DNA of 64,000 nt from Aeromicrobium piscarium (GCF_007421815.1 NZ_VLNT01000001.1:168563-232562); one strand, 5' to 3'; positions 43,601 through 52,855 are shown, counted from the stretch's first letter. The notes: generated by a model not told the origin, from the letters alone. Made by a program: numbers and translations.

Positions 43601-44901
43601 ACACCAAACCCAAGCGGTTCCGGCTCGCGGCCGTCGCGGCCGTCGCGGCCATCACCCTGAGCGGCTGCGGCATGCTGAGCGGCGGAGTCTACGACGCCCC
43701 GCTCCCCGGTGGCGCCGACGTCGGATCCGATCCGCTGCGCATCAGCGCCGACTTCGAGGATGTCCTCGATCTCGTGCCGCAGTCCAGCGTCAAGCTCGAC
43801 AATGTCGACATCGGCCGCGTCCAGCGCGTCGAGCTGAACGAGGACGGCGAGAGCGCGCGCGTCGACCTGGTCATCAACCGCGAGGCCGATCTGCCGGCCG
43901 GCACGGTCGCCCGCATCCAGCAGACCTCGCTGCTCGGCGAGAAGTACGTCGCGCTGGTGCGCCCGTCCGAGGATGCCGAGGTGGCCGCCGGGTCCACGAT
44001 CGCCGATGGCGATCACATCGGCCTGGCCGAGACCTCGCAGGCCGCTCAGGTGGAGCAGGTGCTCGGTGCCCTCTCGCTCGTGCTCAACGGCGGCGGAATC
44101 GAGCAGTACCAGGAGATCTCCCGCGAGCTGCAGCAGGTCTCCGCCGACCGTCCTGAGGAGATCAAGGGGTTCCTGCGGCAGATGGAGGCCTTCGTCTCGG
44201 TGCTGGACGATCGCAAGGAGTCGATCACCGGCGCGCTCGACAGCCTCAACTCGCTGTCGCAGACGCTCGAGGGCGACACCGATCGCATCGTCAAGGCCCT
44301 CGACGGGCTCAGCCCGGGCATGGAGGTGCTGGTCGATCAGCGCACCCAGCTCGTGGCGATGCTGGAGGCGTTGGATCGCCTCTCCGATGTCACCGTCGAG
44401 ACGCTCAACGCGGCCCAGGACGATATCGTCGCCGATTTCACGGCACTCGAGCCGATCCTCGATCAGCTCGCCAATGCCGGATCCGCTCTGCCGGAGTCGT
44501 TGCAGATCCTGCTGACCTATCCCTTCCCGGACTCGGTGCTAGGGGCGATCAAGGGCGACTACATGAACGTCTTCATCACGACCAACTTCCGCACATTGCC
44601 GGCGAACTGCGCGGTGGGCAGCTGCGACTGGCCGCAGGTCAACAGCGCGTCCTCGCCGACCACGGGTCGGAGCCTGCAGCGTCAGGCGTCTCCCGATGAG
44701 GCGCCGCCCAGTGAGGAGCCCGGGGTCCCGGGGGATGTGCCGCCGACCCTGCTGCCGCCGACGGACTCGGCGGTGCCGGGACTGCCGTCGCCGACCATCG
44801 GGGTGCCGCCGTCGCAGCTGCCGGGCACCGATCCCAGCCCGAGTGCGCCACCGAGCCCCGAGGCTCCGCCCGAGTCCATGCCGCCGCGAGGTGATGAGTG
44901 A
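43597..44901 (+). CDS. MceE family lipoprotein
   Basis: Fifth Mce protein, 434 aa, and the only lipidated one. The signal peptide ends in lipobox LSGC (after AAVAAIT), then the MCE domain has VPQSSVKLDNVDIGRVQRVEL and IQQTSLLGEKYVAL. The tail from about residue 360 is proline- and serine-rich and low in complexity. The lipobox is the usual hallmark of MceE (Lpr family). GTG 43597 overlaps the mceD stop by 4 bp. Confidence 0.93.
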   Translation: MNTKPKRFRLAAVAAVAAITLSGCGMLSGGVYDAPLPGGADVGSDPLRISADFEDVLDLVPQSSVKLDNVDIGRVQRVELNEDGESARVDLVINREADLPAGTVARIQQTSLLGEKYVALVRPSEDAEVAAGSTIADGDHIGLAETSQAAQVEQVLGALSLVLNGGGIEQYQEISRELQQVSADRPEEIKGFLRQMEAFVSVLDDRKESITGALDSLNSLSQTLEGDTDRIVKALDGLSPGMEVLVDQRTQLVAMLEALDRLSDVTVETLNAAQDDIVADFTALEPILDQLANAGSALPESLQILLTYPFPDSVLGAIKGDYMNVFITTNFRTLPANCAVGSCDWPQVNSASSPTTGRSLQRQASPDEAPPSEEPGVPGDVPPTLLPPTDSAVPGLPSPTIGVPPSQLPGTDPSPSAPPSPEAPPESMPPRGDE

Positions 44902-46067
44902 TGCTGACCGGTTCGATCAAATCCAAGCTGATCGTCTTCGTGGCGGTCGCCCTGGTCGCCACGAGCTACCTCGGCGCGACCTATGTGGGCATCAACCCGT
45001 TCAGCTCGTCGTACCGGGTGACGGTCGAGCTGCCTCAGGGCGGCGGTGCCTTCACCAATGGCGAGGTGACCTATCTCGGTGTGCCGGTCGGGCGCATCAA
45101 GGAGCTCACGGCCACCGACGAAGGAGCCGAGGCCGTGTTGCAGATCAACGGCGATGCTCCACCGATCCCGTCCGACGTCACCGCCACGGTGACCAACCGG
45201 TCGGCGATCGGCGAGCAGTACATCGATCTGCGCGGCGCCGGCCGGTCGAGCGAGGACCTGCAGGCCGGGGATGTCATCAAGGCCTCGTCGAAGGCCGTCC
45301 CTCCGCCGATCGAGAACCTGCTGCGCACGGGCCGCGACTTCGCGGCCTCGGTGCCCGAGGAGGATCTCAAGACTGTCATCGACGAGGCCTACGAGCTCTC
45401 GCGCGGGGCGGGTGAGCATCTGGGGCAGCTGATCGACACCTCGCGTGAGTTCGTGGAGGTCGCCGACCAGAACTTCCTGGTGACGCAGGGTCTCATCGAG
45501 AACTCTGATCGGGTGCTGTCCACCCAGATCGAGTCGGCCGAGAGCATCAAGAGCTTCAGCGCCGATCTCGACCTCTTCTCCGCGGCCTTGCGCGACTCCG
45601 ACACCGATCTGCGGACGCTCATCGAGAACTCGCCGGTCGCCGCGCAGGAGATGCACCGGCTGTTCGAACAGGTCGGCACACCGCTGGGCACGCTCATGGC
45701 GAACCTGGTCACGCCGGCGCAGATCTTCGGCATCAACTCCGCGGGGGTCGAGGATGCGCTGATCCGGGCCCCGGAGGCGCTGAGCGTCGGTTGGGCGATC
45801 AACGGCTCGCAGGGATTGAACCTGGGACTCGCGCAGACCTATTTCGATCCACTGCCCTGTGTCGCGGGCTACAGTGGCACCGACCAGCGAAGCGGACTCG
45901 ACACGTCGCCGGGGCGCCCGTTCAACACCGCGGCCGGCTGCACCGCCGATCCGAATAGCGGCACGAATGTCCGTGGGCCGGGGAGCATCGCGGGCGGTCT
46001 GCCGGCGGCCGCGGCGAATGTCTCATCGGCACAGGGGTTGGGAGACCTCTTGGGAGGAGTGGGATGA
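44901..46067 (+). CDS. MceF family protein
   Basis: Sixth Mce protein, 388 aa. The N-terminal helix (LIVFVAVALVATSYLGATYVG) leads into the MCE domain with GGGAFTNGEVTYLGVPVGRIKEL and VTNRSAIGEQYIDL. A helical region follows, and the C-terminus has two Cys (LPCVAGYSG and AAGCTADP). ATG 44901 shares its A with the mceE stop. It completes the A-F set and overlaps the next gene by 4 bp. Confidence 0.92.
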   Translation: MLTGSIKSKLIVFVAVALVATSYLGATYVGINPFSSSYRVTVELPQGGGAFTNGEVTYLGVPVGRIKELTATDEGAEAVLQINGDAPPIPSDVTATVTNRSAIGEQYIDLRGAGRSSEDLQAGDVIKASSKAVPPPIENLLRTGRDFAASVPEEDLKTVIDEAYELSRGAGEHLGQLIDTSREFVEVADQNFLVTQGLIENSDRVLSTQIESAESIKSFSADLDLFSAALRDSDTDLRTLIENSPVAAQEMHRLFEQVGTPLGTLMANLVTPAQIFGINSAGVEDALIRAPEALSVGWAINGSQGLNLGLAQTYFDPLPCVAGYSGTDQRSGLDTSPGRPFNTAAGCTADPNSGTNVRGPGSIAGGLPAAAANVSSAQGLGDLLGGVG

Positions 46068-46666
46068 CCATGGCGGAGGCCGAAGCTCAGACCGAGGAGG
46101 CTCGGAGCGAGGAGGCTCAGGCCGAGGGCACGGCGCCGCCGGAGGACCGTCCGCCGCGTCGCATCGCCGGAGGCTGGGCAGCCTGGCTGGGCATCGGCGT
46201 GGCCGTGGTGCTCGCTCTGTCCGGAGTGCTCGCGGCGTGGGCCGCCCTCAACGACGACACGATCGAGCGCGCGGAGACTCGTGACGCGGTGCTCGTGCGG
46301 GCTACGCAGCACATCGAAACGCTCAACACGCTCGACTACCGCGATCTCGATGCCGGCCTGGAGGCATGGACCGACGCCTCGACCGGTACGCTGCGCGATC
46401 AGCTCGCCGGAGTCCCCGATGAGGAGAAGCAGATGCTCGCCGAACAGCAGATGATCTCCAGTGGGGAGGTCGTCGAGGCAGCCGTCACCGATCTGAACGA
46501 TGACACCGCCACCGTCATCGCGGCCGTCGAGGTCACGGTCACCGATGGCAGCGATCCCGATGCGGAGCCGACGGTCAAGCGCAATCGGTTCAGCGCCGAG
46601 CTGCTCCACGAGGACGGCGACTGGAAGCTGGAGTCCCTGTCGCAGGTCTCGGTGAGTCTGTCATGA
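46064..46666 (+). CDS. Mce-associated membrane protein 1
   Basis: Mce-associated (Mam/VirB8-like) protein of 200 aa. An acidic N-terminal tail rich in Glu and Ala (residues 1-25) precedes one membrane helix (AAWLGIGVAVVLALSGVLAAW). A periplasmic NTF2-like domain ends in HEDGDWKLESLSQVSVSL. In M. tuberculosis such proteins stabilise Mce complexes. It overlaps both mceF and the next gene by 4 bp, so it belongs to the same operon. Confidence 0.88.
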   Translation: MTMAEAEAQTEEARSEEAQAEGTAPPEDRPPRRIAGGWAAWLGIGVAVVLALSGVLAAWAALNDDTIERAETRDAVLVRATQHIETLNTLDYRDLDAGLEAWTDASTGTLRDQLAGVPDEEKQMLAEQQMISSGEVVEAAVTDLNDDTATVIAAVEVTVTDGSDPDAEPTVKRNRFSAELLHEDGDWKLESLSQVSVSLS

Positions 46667-47157
46667 AGGCCACAACGCGATGGATCGTGATCGGTGTGCT
46701 CGTGGCCGTCGGGCTCGCCGGTTGGGGCACGTCCTGGTACGTCTACCAGGGCGCCGCCTCTCAGAACGCGGCACTCATCGAGACCGGGCCGACGGCAGAA
46801 GTGCAGTCGCAGGTCACACAGGCGCTCACGCAGGTGCTGACCTATGACTACAACGACCCCGAGGCGACCGAGGACGCCGCGCAGCGGCTGCTCGCCGGCG
46901 ACGCCTATGAGGAGTACGAGACGCTGTACGCCGCGCTGTCCGAGCAGGCACCCGACCAGCAGCTCACGCTCACCGCGCAGGTGCAGGCGGTCGGCGTGAC
47001 TGAACTGAAGGACGACCGGGCCGAGGTGCTGGTCTTCCTCGATCAGTCGAGCCGTCGTGAGGGCGACGAGGAGGCCTCCGTCTCCGCGGCGCAGATCGCG
47101 GTCGGCGCCCAGCTCGACGGCGATGTCTGGACCATCACCGACCTGCGCGTCCTCTGA
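46663..47157 (+). CDS. Mce-associated membrane protein 2
   Basis: Second Mce-associated protein, 164 aa, with a short N-terminus, one helix (WIVIGVLVAVGLAGWGTSWYVY) and an NTF2-like domain ending in LDGDVWTITDLRVL. It has the same architecture as the preceding gene. It is the last gene of the ten-gene mce operon; after it lies a family A repeat cluster rather than a classical terminator. Confidence 0.87.
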   Translation: MKATTRWIVIGVLVAVGLAGWGTSWYVYQGAASQNAALIETGPTAEVQSQVTQALTQVLTYDYNDPEATEDAAQRLLAGDAYEEYETLYAALSEQAPDQQLTLTAQVQAVGVTELKDDRAEVLVFLDQSSRREGDEEASVSAAQIAVGAQLDGDVWTITDLRVL

Positions 47158-47173
47158 TCCCCTCGCCTCACCT

Positions 47174-47291
47174 GGTGGCGGTAGCTGGTCAACGTTACGC
47201 AGGCGGTGGCGGTAGCTGGTCAACGTTATCGAGGCCGGATGGGGTTGATGGCGTACCGCTGCCGGTGGGGTGAGGTTGACGTTACCCCACC
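47174..47291. repeat. Family A repeat cluster after the mce operon
   Basis: GGTGGCGGTAGCTGGTCAAC followed by GTTA occurs twice, at 47174-47197 and 47205-47228, as a perfect 24-bp direct repeat. Reverse half-sites GGTTGATGGCGTACCGC (ending at 47259) and GAGGTTGACGTTACC (from 47272) follow. Bases 47209-47263 match 54968-55022 at 47 of 55 positions. The cluster fills the gap between the convergent mce operon and MpaB-like gene. Confidence 0.8.
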
Positions 47292-47302
47292 GAGGTGGGG
47301 TG

Positions 47303-48190
47303 TCAGGATCGAGCGGCCCCATGGTCGCCGTGAGGCGCGGGGCATCCGCCGGGGAAGGTGCCGAGCGAGCTGATGTCGTAGCCGTCGGGATAGCTGCGGA
47401 TCCAGCGGATGTCCTCGAGCTGCTTCGGTCGTCGCCGCGCGGGCGCCGCGCGAAGCAGCATCCCCCGCAGGCGCAGGGAGAGCGGTCCGAGGCGTTCGAC
47501 GAGGCGCGGCGGGGTCGCATAGCGCAGAGAGCTCCGTAGCGGCTCATCCATGAGCGAACGGGCGAAGGCGTGCATGAGGCGGTCGGGGACCCACGGGTAG
47601 AAGGTCGTCATCAGGTCGAGGGTCGCGTCAGCGACCCGGCGGGACCCGGCGGCGTAGGCGAAGTGCTCCTTCTCGTAGTCGTCCATCAGCCGGGCGAAGG
47701 CGTCATAGTCCTCGGGGATGTGGCGGATGCCCATGTGCCGGCCGAGCTCGGTGTAGTAGCGCACCGAGGCCCGCACCTCCCGGTCGGTGAGGGGACGTTT
47801 GCCGAAGCGCTCGATCCAGCGCGCCGGCACGACGACGAAGGTGCTGAGTACATAGCGCATCTCGTGGTCGGGGATGTCGTAGGCGCGGTGCATCTGATTG
47901 ATCCGGCGGATCGCCGCGCGGGCATCGGGGTGCTCGAAGCCCTGCTCGCCAGGGGCGGCGAGCAGCAGCGTCGTGTCGTCATAGCGCTTCTGTGTGTCAG
48001 TGGTGAACGCGCCCGTCTCGTCGAGCAGCCGACCGATGCCGGGCACCGCGTACGTACGGAACAGCGCGAAGCTCAACGCCATCAGCATGTCCCACGGGAA
48101 CTCGTGCTGGGCGAGTACCCCGTAGATCTGCCGGTAGTCGGTGTCCGGGTCGAGCTCGTCATTGTGCCGGCGCCAGTGATCGCGCTTCAT
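47303..48190 (-). CDS. MpaB-like oxygenase domain protein (DUF2236)
   Basis: Protein of 295 aa of the MpaB/rubber oxygenase catalytic-domain family (formerly DUF2236), heme-type enzymes in the studied members. Family patterns visible are TDTQKRYDDTTLLL, the segment HEMRYVLSTFVVVPARWIERFG, and RRVADATLDLMTTFYPWVP. It is divergent from a TetR regulator with an 18-bp operator-like palindrome between them. The substrate is unknown. It has no signal peptide, so it is probably cytoplasmic. Confidence 0.85.
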   Translation of the reverse strand: MKRDHWRRHNDELDPDTDYRQIYGVLAQHEFPWDMLMALSFALFRTYAVPGIGRLLDETGAFTTDTQKRYDDTTLLLAAPGEQGFEHPDARAAIRRINQMHRAYDIPDHEMRYVLSTFVVVPARWIERFGKRPLTDREVRASVRYYTELGRHMGIRHIPEDYDAFARLMDDYEKEHFAYAAGSRRVADATLDLMTTFYPWVPDRLMHAFARSLMDEPLRSSLRYATPPRLVERLGPLSLRLRGMLLRAAPARRRPKQLEDIRWIRSYPDGYDISSLGTFPGGCPAPHGDHGAARS

Positions 48191-48199
48191 GACCCAAAA

Positions 48200-48217
48200 C
48201 TAGAGCGAGCGCTCTAG
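48200..48217. promoter_or_regulatory. TetR operator palindrome
   Basis: CTAGAGCGAGCGCTCTAG: 8-bp perfect arms with a 2-nt centre. It lies 9 bp from the MpaB-like start and 18 bp from the TetR start, the expected place for an autoregulatory operator. Confidence 0.75.
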
Positions 48218-48235
48218 ATGTGCAAGGGTGCTCTC

Positions 48236-48817
48236 GTGAGAGCCGTCGCGCAGCACCGAGCCGAGCAGTCCACCCAGGTCATGATCCGCGCCACCGCCGA
48301 GCTCATCGAGGGCGGCGGGCTGCGGGCGGTCACCGTCGCGGCGGTGGCTCGTCGCGCCGGGACCTCGAACGGCTCGTTGTACCACCGCTTCGGCGACCGG
48401 GAGGGTCTGCTGGTGGCGCTTCAGCGGGACACGCTCGACCGCCTGGAGGCCGAGGCGCTGGCCGTCATGGAGCTGGCGCGCGAGCAGGAGCCCGAGGCGG
48501 CCATGCGCAGTGCGGTCCGAGGGGCCCTGCGGTTGTTCGGCCAGTACCGCAGCGCGTTGCGGGCCTTCTTCGTCGAAGGGCAGGAGGTCGCGGCGTTCGA
48601 AGCACGCAATGCCGAATGCCTGCGCCGGCTGTCCGAGTCGGCGGAAGCCCTCCTGGTGGACCGGCTCGGCGTGGCCGCGACCGAGGCCGCGGCCATCTAC
48701 CGGGTGCTGTTCTCGGTCGGCGCGACCCGGGCGCTGTTCACCGAGGAGCAGATGCGCAGCGAGCGTGTCGGCGACGATGAGCTCGAGAACGTGCTTGTGC
48801 GCCTGCTGCGGCGCTGA
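48236..48817 (+). CDS. TetR family transcriptional regulator
   Basis: Repressor of 193 aa. The N-terminal helix-turn-helix is at about residues 28-50 (VAAVARRAGTSNGSLYHRFG), and the ligand-binding domain follows. The GTG at 48236 is chosen because AAGGG lies eight bases upstream; ATG 48218 directly abuts the operator palindrome and is less likely. It probably represses itself and the divergent MpaB-like gene. Its stop directly abuts the stop of the convergent transporter gene. Confidence 0.88.
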   Translation: MRAVAQHRAEQSTQVMIRATAELIEGGGLRAVTVAAVARRAGTSNGSLYHRFGDREGLLVALQRDTLDRLEAEALAVMELAREQEPEAAMRSAVRGALRLFGQYRSALRAFFVEGQEVAAFEARNAECLRRLSESAEALLVDRLGVAATEAAAIYRVLFSVGATRALFTEEQMRSERVGDDELENVLVRLLRR

Positions 48818-50158
48818 TCAGTGCTCGATGTCGACCTCGCGGGTCTCCTTGCCGAGGAGCAGGGCCACGAAGGTCAGCACGGCCATCGAGGAGAGGTACA
48901 CGCCGACCCAGAAGGGGCTGCCGTCGCCGAGCGTCCACAGCCACACGGCGATGAACGGTGCGACCGCCGCGCCCAGGATCGAGCTGACGTTGTAGCTGAT
49001 ACCCGACCCCGTGTACCGCACATTGGTGGGGAACAGCTCCGGCAGCAGCGCACCCATGGGGCCGAAGGTGAGTCCCATCAGGGTGAAGCCGAGGATCAGC
49101 CACAGCATCACGAGTCCGCCGTCCAGCAACGGCACCCACAGCAGGCCGAAGATCATGATCGCCGCAGTGATGACCAGCAGGCTGCGACGCCGTCCGAAGC
49201 GGTCGGCCATCGGGCCGGAGATCATCGTGAAGGCGCCGAAGAAGACGACGCCTCCGATCATCATCAGCACGAAGGTGTTGTAGGAGTAGCCCAAACCCGA
49301 GAGCTCGGCGTCCTGAGGTGCGCGCCCGTAGCTGAGCGAGAAGGTCGTCATCAGATAGAACAGCACATAGGTGGCGAGCATGAAGAACGTGCCGAGCACG
49401 AGCTCGCGCCCGTTGGAGCGCACGACCGACGCCAACGGCAGCCGCTGGACCTTGCCGGTCTCGACCGTCTTGGAGAAGGCCGAGCTCTCTACGAGCTTCA
49501 GCCGGATGTACAGGCCGATGATCACCATGACGGCGCTGAACAGGAAGGGGATGCGCCAGCCCCACTCCAGGAAGGTGTCCGAGGGCCTGGATGGATCGTC
49601 CGAGGGCATGATGACCGCTATCAGCAGGAACAGGCCGTTGGCGAGGATGAAGCCGAGCGGGGCTCCCAGCTGCGGGAAGGTGCCGTACCAGGCTCGCTTG
49701 CCCTGTGGCGCGTTCTCGGTCGCCACCAGCGCGGCGCCGCTCCATTCGCCGCCGATCGCGAATCCCTGTGCGAGGCGCATGACGACCAGCAGGAACGGCG
49801 CCAGCCAGCCCACCATGGCGTAGGTGGGCAGCAGCCCGATGAGGAAGGTCGCGATGCCCATCGTGAGGAGCGCCGCGACGAGGGTGACCTTGCGCCCGGA
49901 CCGGTCGCCGAGATGGCCGAAGAAGATCGCGCCGGCGGGACGGGCGACCATCGCCGCACCGAAGACCGCGAAGGACGACAACAACGCGACGGTGTCATTG
50001 CCCTCGGGGAAGAACAGGTGCGGGAACACCAACACCGCGGCCGTCGCGTAGACGTAGAAGTCGTAGAACTCGATCGTCGTGCCTACGAGGCTGGCCATGA
50101 GGACGCGGGAACGAGGATTGGCGGGCGCGGCGGACGGTGCCGCGGGGGTCGACGACAT
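48818..50158 (-). CDS. MHS family MFS metabolite:H+ symporter
   Basis: Twelve-helix transporter of 446 aa in the MHS group (ProP, KgtP, ShiA). Hallmarks are the start of helix 1 as LVGTTIEFYDFYVYATAA, motif A as GHLGDRSGRKV, and RLAQGFAIGGEWSGAALVATENAP in the helix 4-5 region. Substrates in this group are organic acids, betaines or shikimate-like compounds; which applies here cannot be told. It stands alone between the TetR gene and an ABC ATPase. Confidence 0.9.
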   Translation of the reverse strand: MSSTPAAPSAAPANPRSRVLMASLVGTTIEFYDFYVYATAAVLVFPHLFFPEGNDTVALLSSFAVFGAAMVARPAGAIFFGHLGDRSGRKVTLVAALLTMGIATFLIGLLPTYAMVGWLAPFLLVVMRLAQGFAIGGEWSGAALVATENAPQGKRAWYGTFPQLGAPLGFILANGLFLLIAVIMPSDDPSRPSDTFLEWGWRIPFLFSAVMVIIGLYIRLKLVESSAFSKTVETGKVQRLPLASVVRSNGRELVLGTFFMLATYVLFYLMTTFSLSYGRAPQDAELSGLGYSYNTFVLMMIGGVVFFGAFTMISGPMADRFGRRRSLLVITAAIMIFGLLWVPLLDGGLVMLWLILGFTLMGLTFGPMGALLPELFPTNVRYTGSGISYNVSSILGAAVAPFIAVWLWTLGDGSPFWVGVYLSSMAVLTFVALLLGKETREVDIEH

Positions 50159-50288
50159 GGTGGTGCTCCAGGGAAAACGGCGATGAACGCAGCGATGCTA
50201 CGCCCGGATCCATGCTCGCGCTGCCGCGGGGTGCGATGTGTGATCCGGCTCGCGCCGATCCGCGACGCACCCTGCCGGGGGGCGGGCG

Positions 50289-50294
50289 TACAGT
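50289..50294 (+). promoter_or_regulatory. -10 box of the ABC ATPase gene (leaderless)
   Basis: TACAGT seven bases before the GTG at 50302, the TANNNT leaderless pattern. It supports that start over GTG 50293, which would fall inside the box. Confidence 0.45.
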
Positions 50295-50301
50295 GGCGCG
50301 C

Positions 50302-51078
50302 GTGACGGCTGTGCGACTCGAGGGAGTGAGATTCGTCCGCGCGGGAAGGGAGATCCTGCACGGTATCGATCTGACGGTCGAGCGGGGCGAGCAATGGGCC
50401 TTGCTGGGTCCGAACGGTGCCGGCAAGTCCACCTTGCTATCGATCTGCTCGGCGACCACCTTCCCCAGCCGCGGCACCGCGAGGATCCTCGACGCTCAGA
50501 TGGGACGCGTCGACCTGCGCGAGCTGCGCCGCTCGATCGCCGTGGTCGACGCACGCCACCCGCTCGGCTCCAATCTCTCGGTCCGCGACATCGTGCTGAC
50601 CGGGGCGACCTCGACGATCGAGCGGATCCCGCGCTGGGAGCCGAGCCAGGCCGAGGTCGAGCGTGCCGAGGACCTGATGAAGCAGTTGGCCGTCGGCGAC
50701 GACCCGACGCAGCGCTGGCTCACGATGTCGCAGGGGGAGCGGGGCCGGACGCTGATCGCGCGTGCCCTGATGACCGAGCCCGATCTCATGATCCTCGACG
50801 AGCCGTCCACGGGCCTGGACCTCGCGGCGCGGGAACGGATGATCGCCACGATCGACCGCCTCCCGGACACCGGGGTCACCACCATCATGGTCACGCACCA
50901 CTTCGAGGAGCTGCCCGCACGCGTCAGTCACGCCGCGCTCATGAGCGCTGGTCGCCTCATCGCCGCCGGACCCGTCGACGAGGTGCTGACCGATGCTCTG
51001 GTGAGCGAGGCCTACGAGCACCCGATCACGGTGGAGCGAGTCGGCGGTCGGTGGACTGCCCGAGCGCGTCTGCCGTGA
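50302..51078 (+). CDS. ABC transporter ATP-binding protein (YlmA/ModF-like, orphan)
   Basis: Single-domain ABC ATPase of 258 aa. Walker A is GPNGAGKST, the signature is degenerate (TMSQGERGRTLIARAL), Walker B is LMILDEPSTGLDLAARE and the switch His is in VTHHFEELP. The phrase HHFEELP and the lack of any permease nearby fit the YlmA/PhnC-like orphan subgroup found in actinobacteria. Its function is unknown. It overlaps the TSUP permease gene by 1 bp, but TSUP proteins do not normally use ATPases. Confidence 0.85.
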   Translation: MTAVRLEGVRFVRAGREILHGIDLTVERGEQWALLGPNGAGKSTLLSICSATTFPSRGTARILDAQMGRVDLRELRRSIAVVDARHPLGSNLSVRDIVLTGATSTIERIPRWEPSQAEVERAEDLMKQLAVGDDPTQRWLTMSQGERGRTLIARALMTEPDLMILDEPSTGLDLAARERMIATIDRLPDTGVTTIMVTHHFEELPARVSHAALMSAGRLIAAGPVDEVLTDALVSEAYEHPITVERVGGRWTARARLP

Positions 51079-51857
51079 TGGACGACCCCAGTCTCTACCT
51101 GCTGGCCTTCGTCGCCGCGGCGGCGTTCCTGGCGGGCTGGACCGATGCCGTCGTGGGCGGCGGGGGACTGGTGCAGCTGCCCGCGTTGATGATCGCCTTC
51201 CCTCACGCCGCGCCGGTGCAGCTGCTCGCCACCAACAAGCTCGGCTCGATCGCCGGCACGACGACGTCCAGCATCACCTACCTGCGCCGGGTGCGTCCCG
51301 ATCCACGGACCGCGCTGCCGCTCGCGCTCGCCGCCTTCGCCGGATCGCTCGGTGGGGCGTTCGTGGCCTCGTTCCTGCCTCGTGAGGCCTTCAACCCGAT
51401 CATCCTCGTCGTGCTCGTGGTGGTGGGCGCCTACACACTGGCCACCCCGAAACTCGGGCTCGTCACCCGCATCCGCTTCTCCGGCGGGCGGCACTACGGC
51501 GCCGCGATGACCACCGGGATGCTGATCGGCTTCTACGACGGAGCACTCGGCCCCGGCACCGGATCCTTCCTGGTCTTCGCGCTCGTGGGATGGCTGGGGT
51601 ACGGGTTCCTGGAGGCCAGCGCGAAGGCGAAGATCGCGAACTGGGCGACGAACTTCGCCTCGCTGCTCGTGTTCGTGCCGCAGGGCGCGGTGATGTGGAA
51701 GGTCGGCGTCATCCTGGCGGTCTTCAACATCGCCGGCGGCTACCTCGGGGCCCGGACGGCGGTGGCGAAGGGTGCCGCGTTCATCAGAGGTGTGTTCGTG
51801 GTGGTCGTGGGAGCCTTCATCCTCAAGATCGGCTGGGACGTCGTGCAGCTGCTCTGA
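51078..51857 (+). CDS. TSUP (TauE/SafE) family membrane permease
   Basis: Membrane protein of 259 aa with about eight helices. It starts with FLAGWTDAVVGGGGLVQLPAL, which is the family's first repeat motif, and has the second repeat signature GFYDGALGPGTGSFLVF. Family members move sulfite, sulfoacetate or related anions, usually outwards. The ATG shares its A with the preceding stop. The open frame extending upstream is the shadow of the ATPase gene. Confidence 0.9.
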   Translation: MDDPSLYLLAFVAAAAFLAGWTDAVVGGGGLVQLPALMIAFPHAAPVQLLATNKLGSIAGTTTSSITYLRRVRPDPRTALPLALAAFAGSLGGAFVASFLPREAFNPIILVVLVVVGAYTLATPKLGLVTRIRFSGGRHYGAAMTTGMLIGFYDGALGPGTGSFLVFALVGWLGYGFLEASAKAKIANWATNFASLLVFVPQGAVMWKVGVILAVFNIAGGYLGARTAVAKGAAFIRGVFVVVVGAFILKIGWDVVQLL

Positions 51858-51896
51858 TCCGTCTGCCATGCGTCCGTGCAGTGGGTGGCCGAGGAT

Positions 51897-52829
51897 ATGG
51901 AGATGGCTCCGCTGCTCGTCGTCCTCGGTCTCGTGCTGCTGGCGGTGGGCGCGGAGGCGGTCGTTCGAGCCGGGGCACGCGTCGCACGTCGGTTCGCCGT
52001 CCCGCCGCTCGTCGTCGGCATCACGATCGTCTCGGTGGGCACGAGCCTGCCCGAGCTGGCGATCGGCGTCGATGGTGCGCTGCGTGGTGCCGGCCCGCTC
52101 GTGGTCGGCAACGTCGTCGGCACCAATATCGTCAACCTGCTGCTGATCCTGGGCCTCGGCGCCGTGCTCGCGCCCGTGCTGCTCGATCGGACGACGCTGC
52201 GACGTGATCTGCCGGCGATCGTCATGGTCGCCGTGATCACGGCACTGCTGCTCTTGGACGGCGAGCTGTCGCGGGTCGATGCGATCGTGCTGGTGTTCCT
52301 CGCCATGGGCTACACCGGACTGGTGCTGCGCCAGCGTTCCGGGACGGTCGAGAGCGAGGTCGACGATCCGCGCGGGTCAGCGGTTCGTGACGCGATCGTT
52401 CTGGTGGCCGGCCTCGCGGCCGTCGTCGGCGGTGCCGAGCTTCTGGTGAGCGGAGCCGTCGAGCTGGCGCAGCTGTGGGGTGTCGACGACGACGTCATCG
52501 GTCTCACGGTCGTGGCCATCGGCACGTCGGCACCTGAGCTGGTGACGTTGATCGTGGCGACGATCCGCGGCGAGCGCGGGTTGGCGCTGGGCAATCTGAT
52601 CGGCTCCAGCGTCTACAATCTCGCCCTCGTGCTCGGAGTCTCGGCACTCGTCCGTCCACTGGCGGTCAGCGATCCGATCGTGCGATTCGATCTCCCGGTG
52701 ATGGTGGCGGTGGTGCTGCTGCTCGTCCCGGTGTTCTGGTCCGGGCGTCGCATCTCGCGGATCGAGGGCACTGGACTCGTCGTCGCCTACCTGGTCTATC
52801 TCGGGGCCGTGCTCGTCGTGCGGATCTGA
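51897..52829 (+). CDS. Ca2+/cation antiporter (CaCA/YrbG family)
   Basis: Sodium/calcium exchanger-like protein of 310 aa with ten predicted helices. The two inverted alpha repeats are visible as SVGTSLPELAIG plus GNVVGTNIVNLLLILG, and AIGTSAPELVTLI plus GNLIGSSVYNLALVLG; both keep the key Glu and Asn. ATG 51897 and ATG 51903 are both possible starts. It follows the TSUP gene by about 40 bp and may be co-transcribed. Confidence 0.9.
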   Translation: MEMAPLLVVLGLVLLAVGAEAVVRAGARVARRFAVPPLVVGITIVSVGTSLPELAIGVDGALRGAGPLVVGNVVGTNIVNLLLILGLGAVLAPVLLDRTTLRRDLPAIVMVAVITALLLLDGELSRVDAIVLVFLAMGYTGLVLRQRSGTVESEVDDPRGSAVRDAIVLVAGLAAVVGGAELLVSGAVELAQLWGVDDDVIGLTVVAIGTSAPELVTLIVATIRGERGLALGNLIGSSVYNLALVLGVSALVRPLAVSDPIVRFDLPVMVAVVLLLVPVFWSGRRISRIEGTGLVVAYLVYLGAVLVVRI

Positions 52830-52843
52830 CCGCGGCCGGGCGC

Positions 52844-52849
52844 TACGCT
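52844..52849 (+). promoter_or_regulatory. -10 box of the acyl-CoA dehydrogenase gene (leaderless)
   Basis: TACGCT six bases before the ATG at 52856, the TANNNT leaderless pattern. Confidence 0.5.
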
Positions 52850-52855
52850 GCGGCT

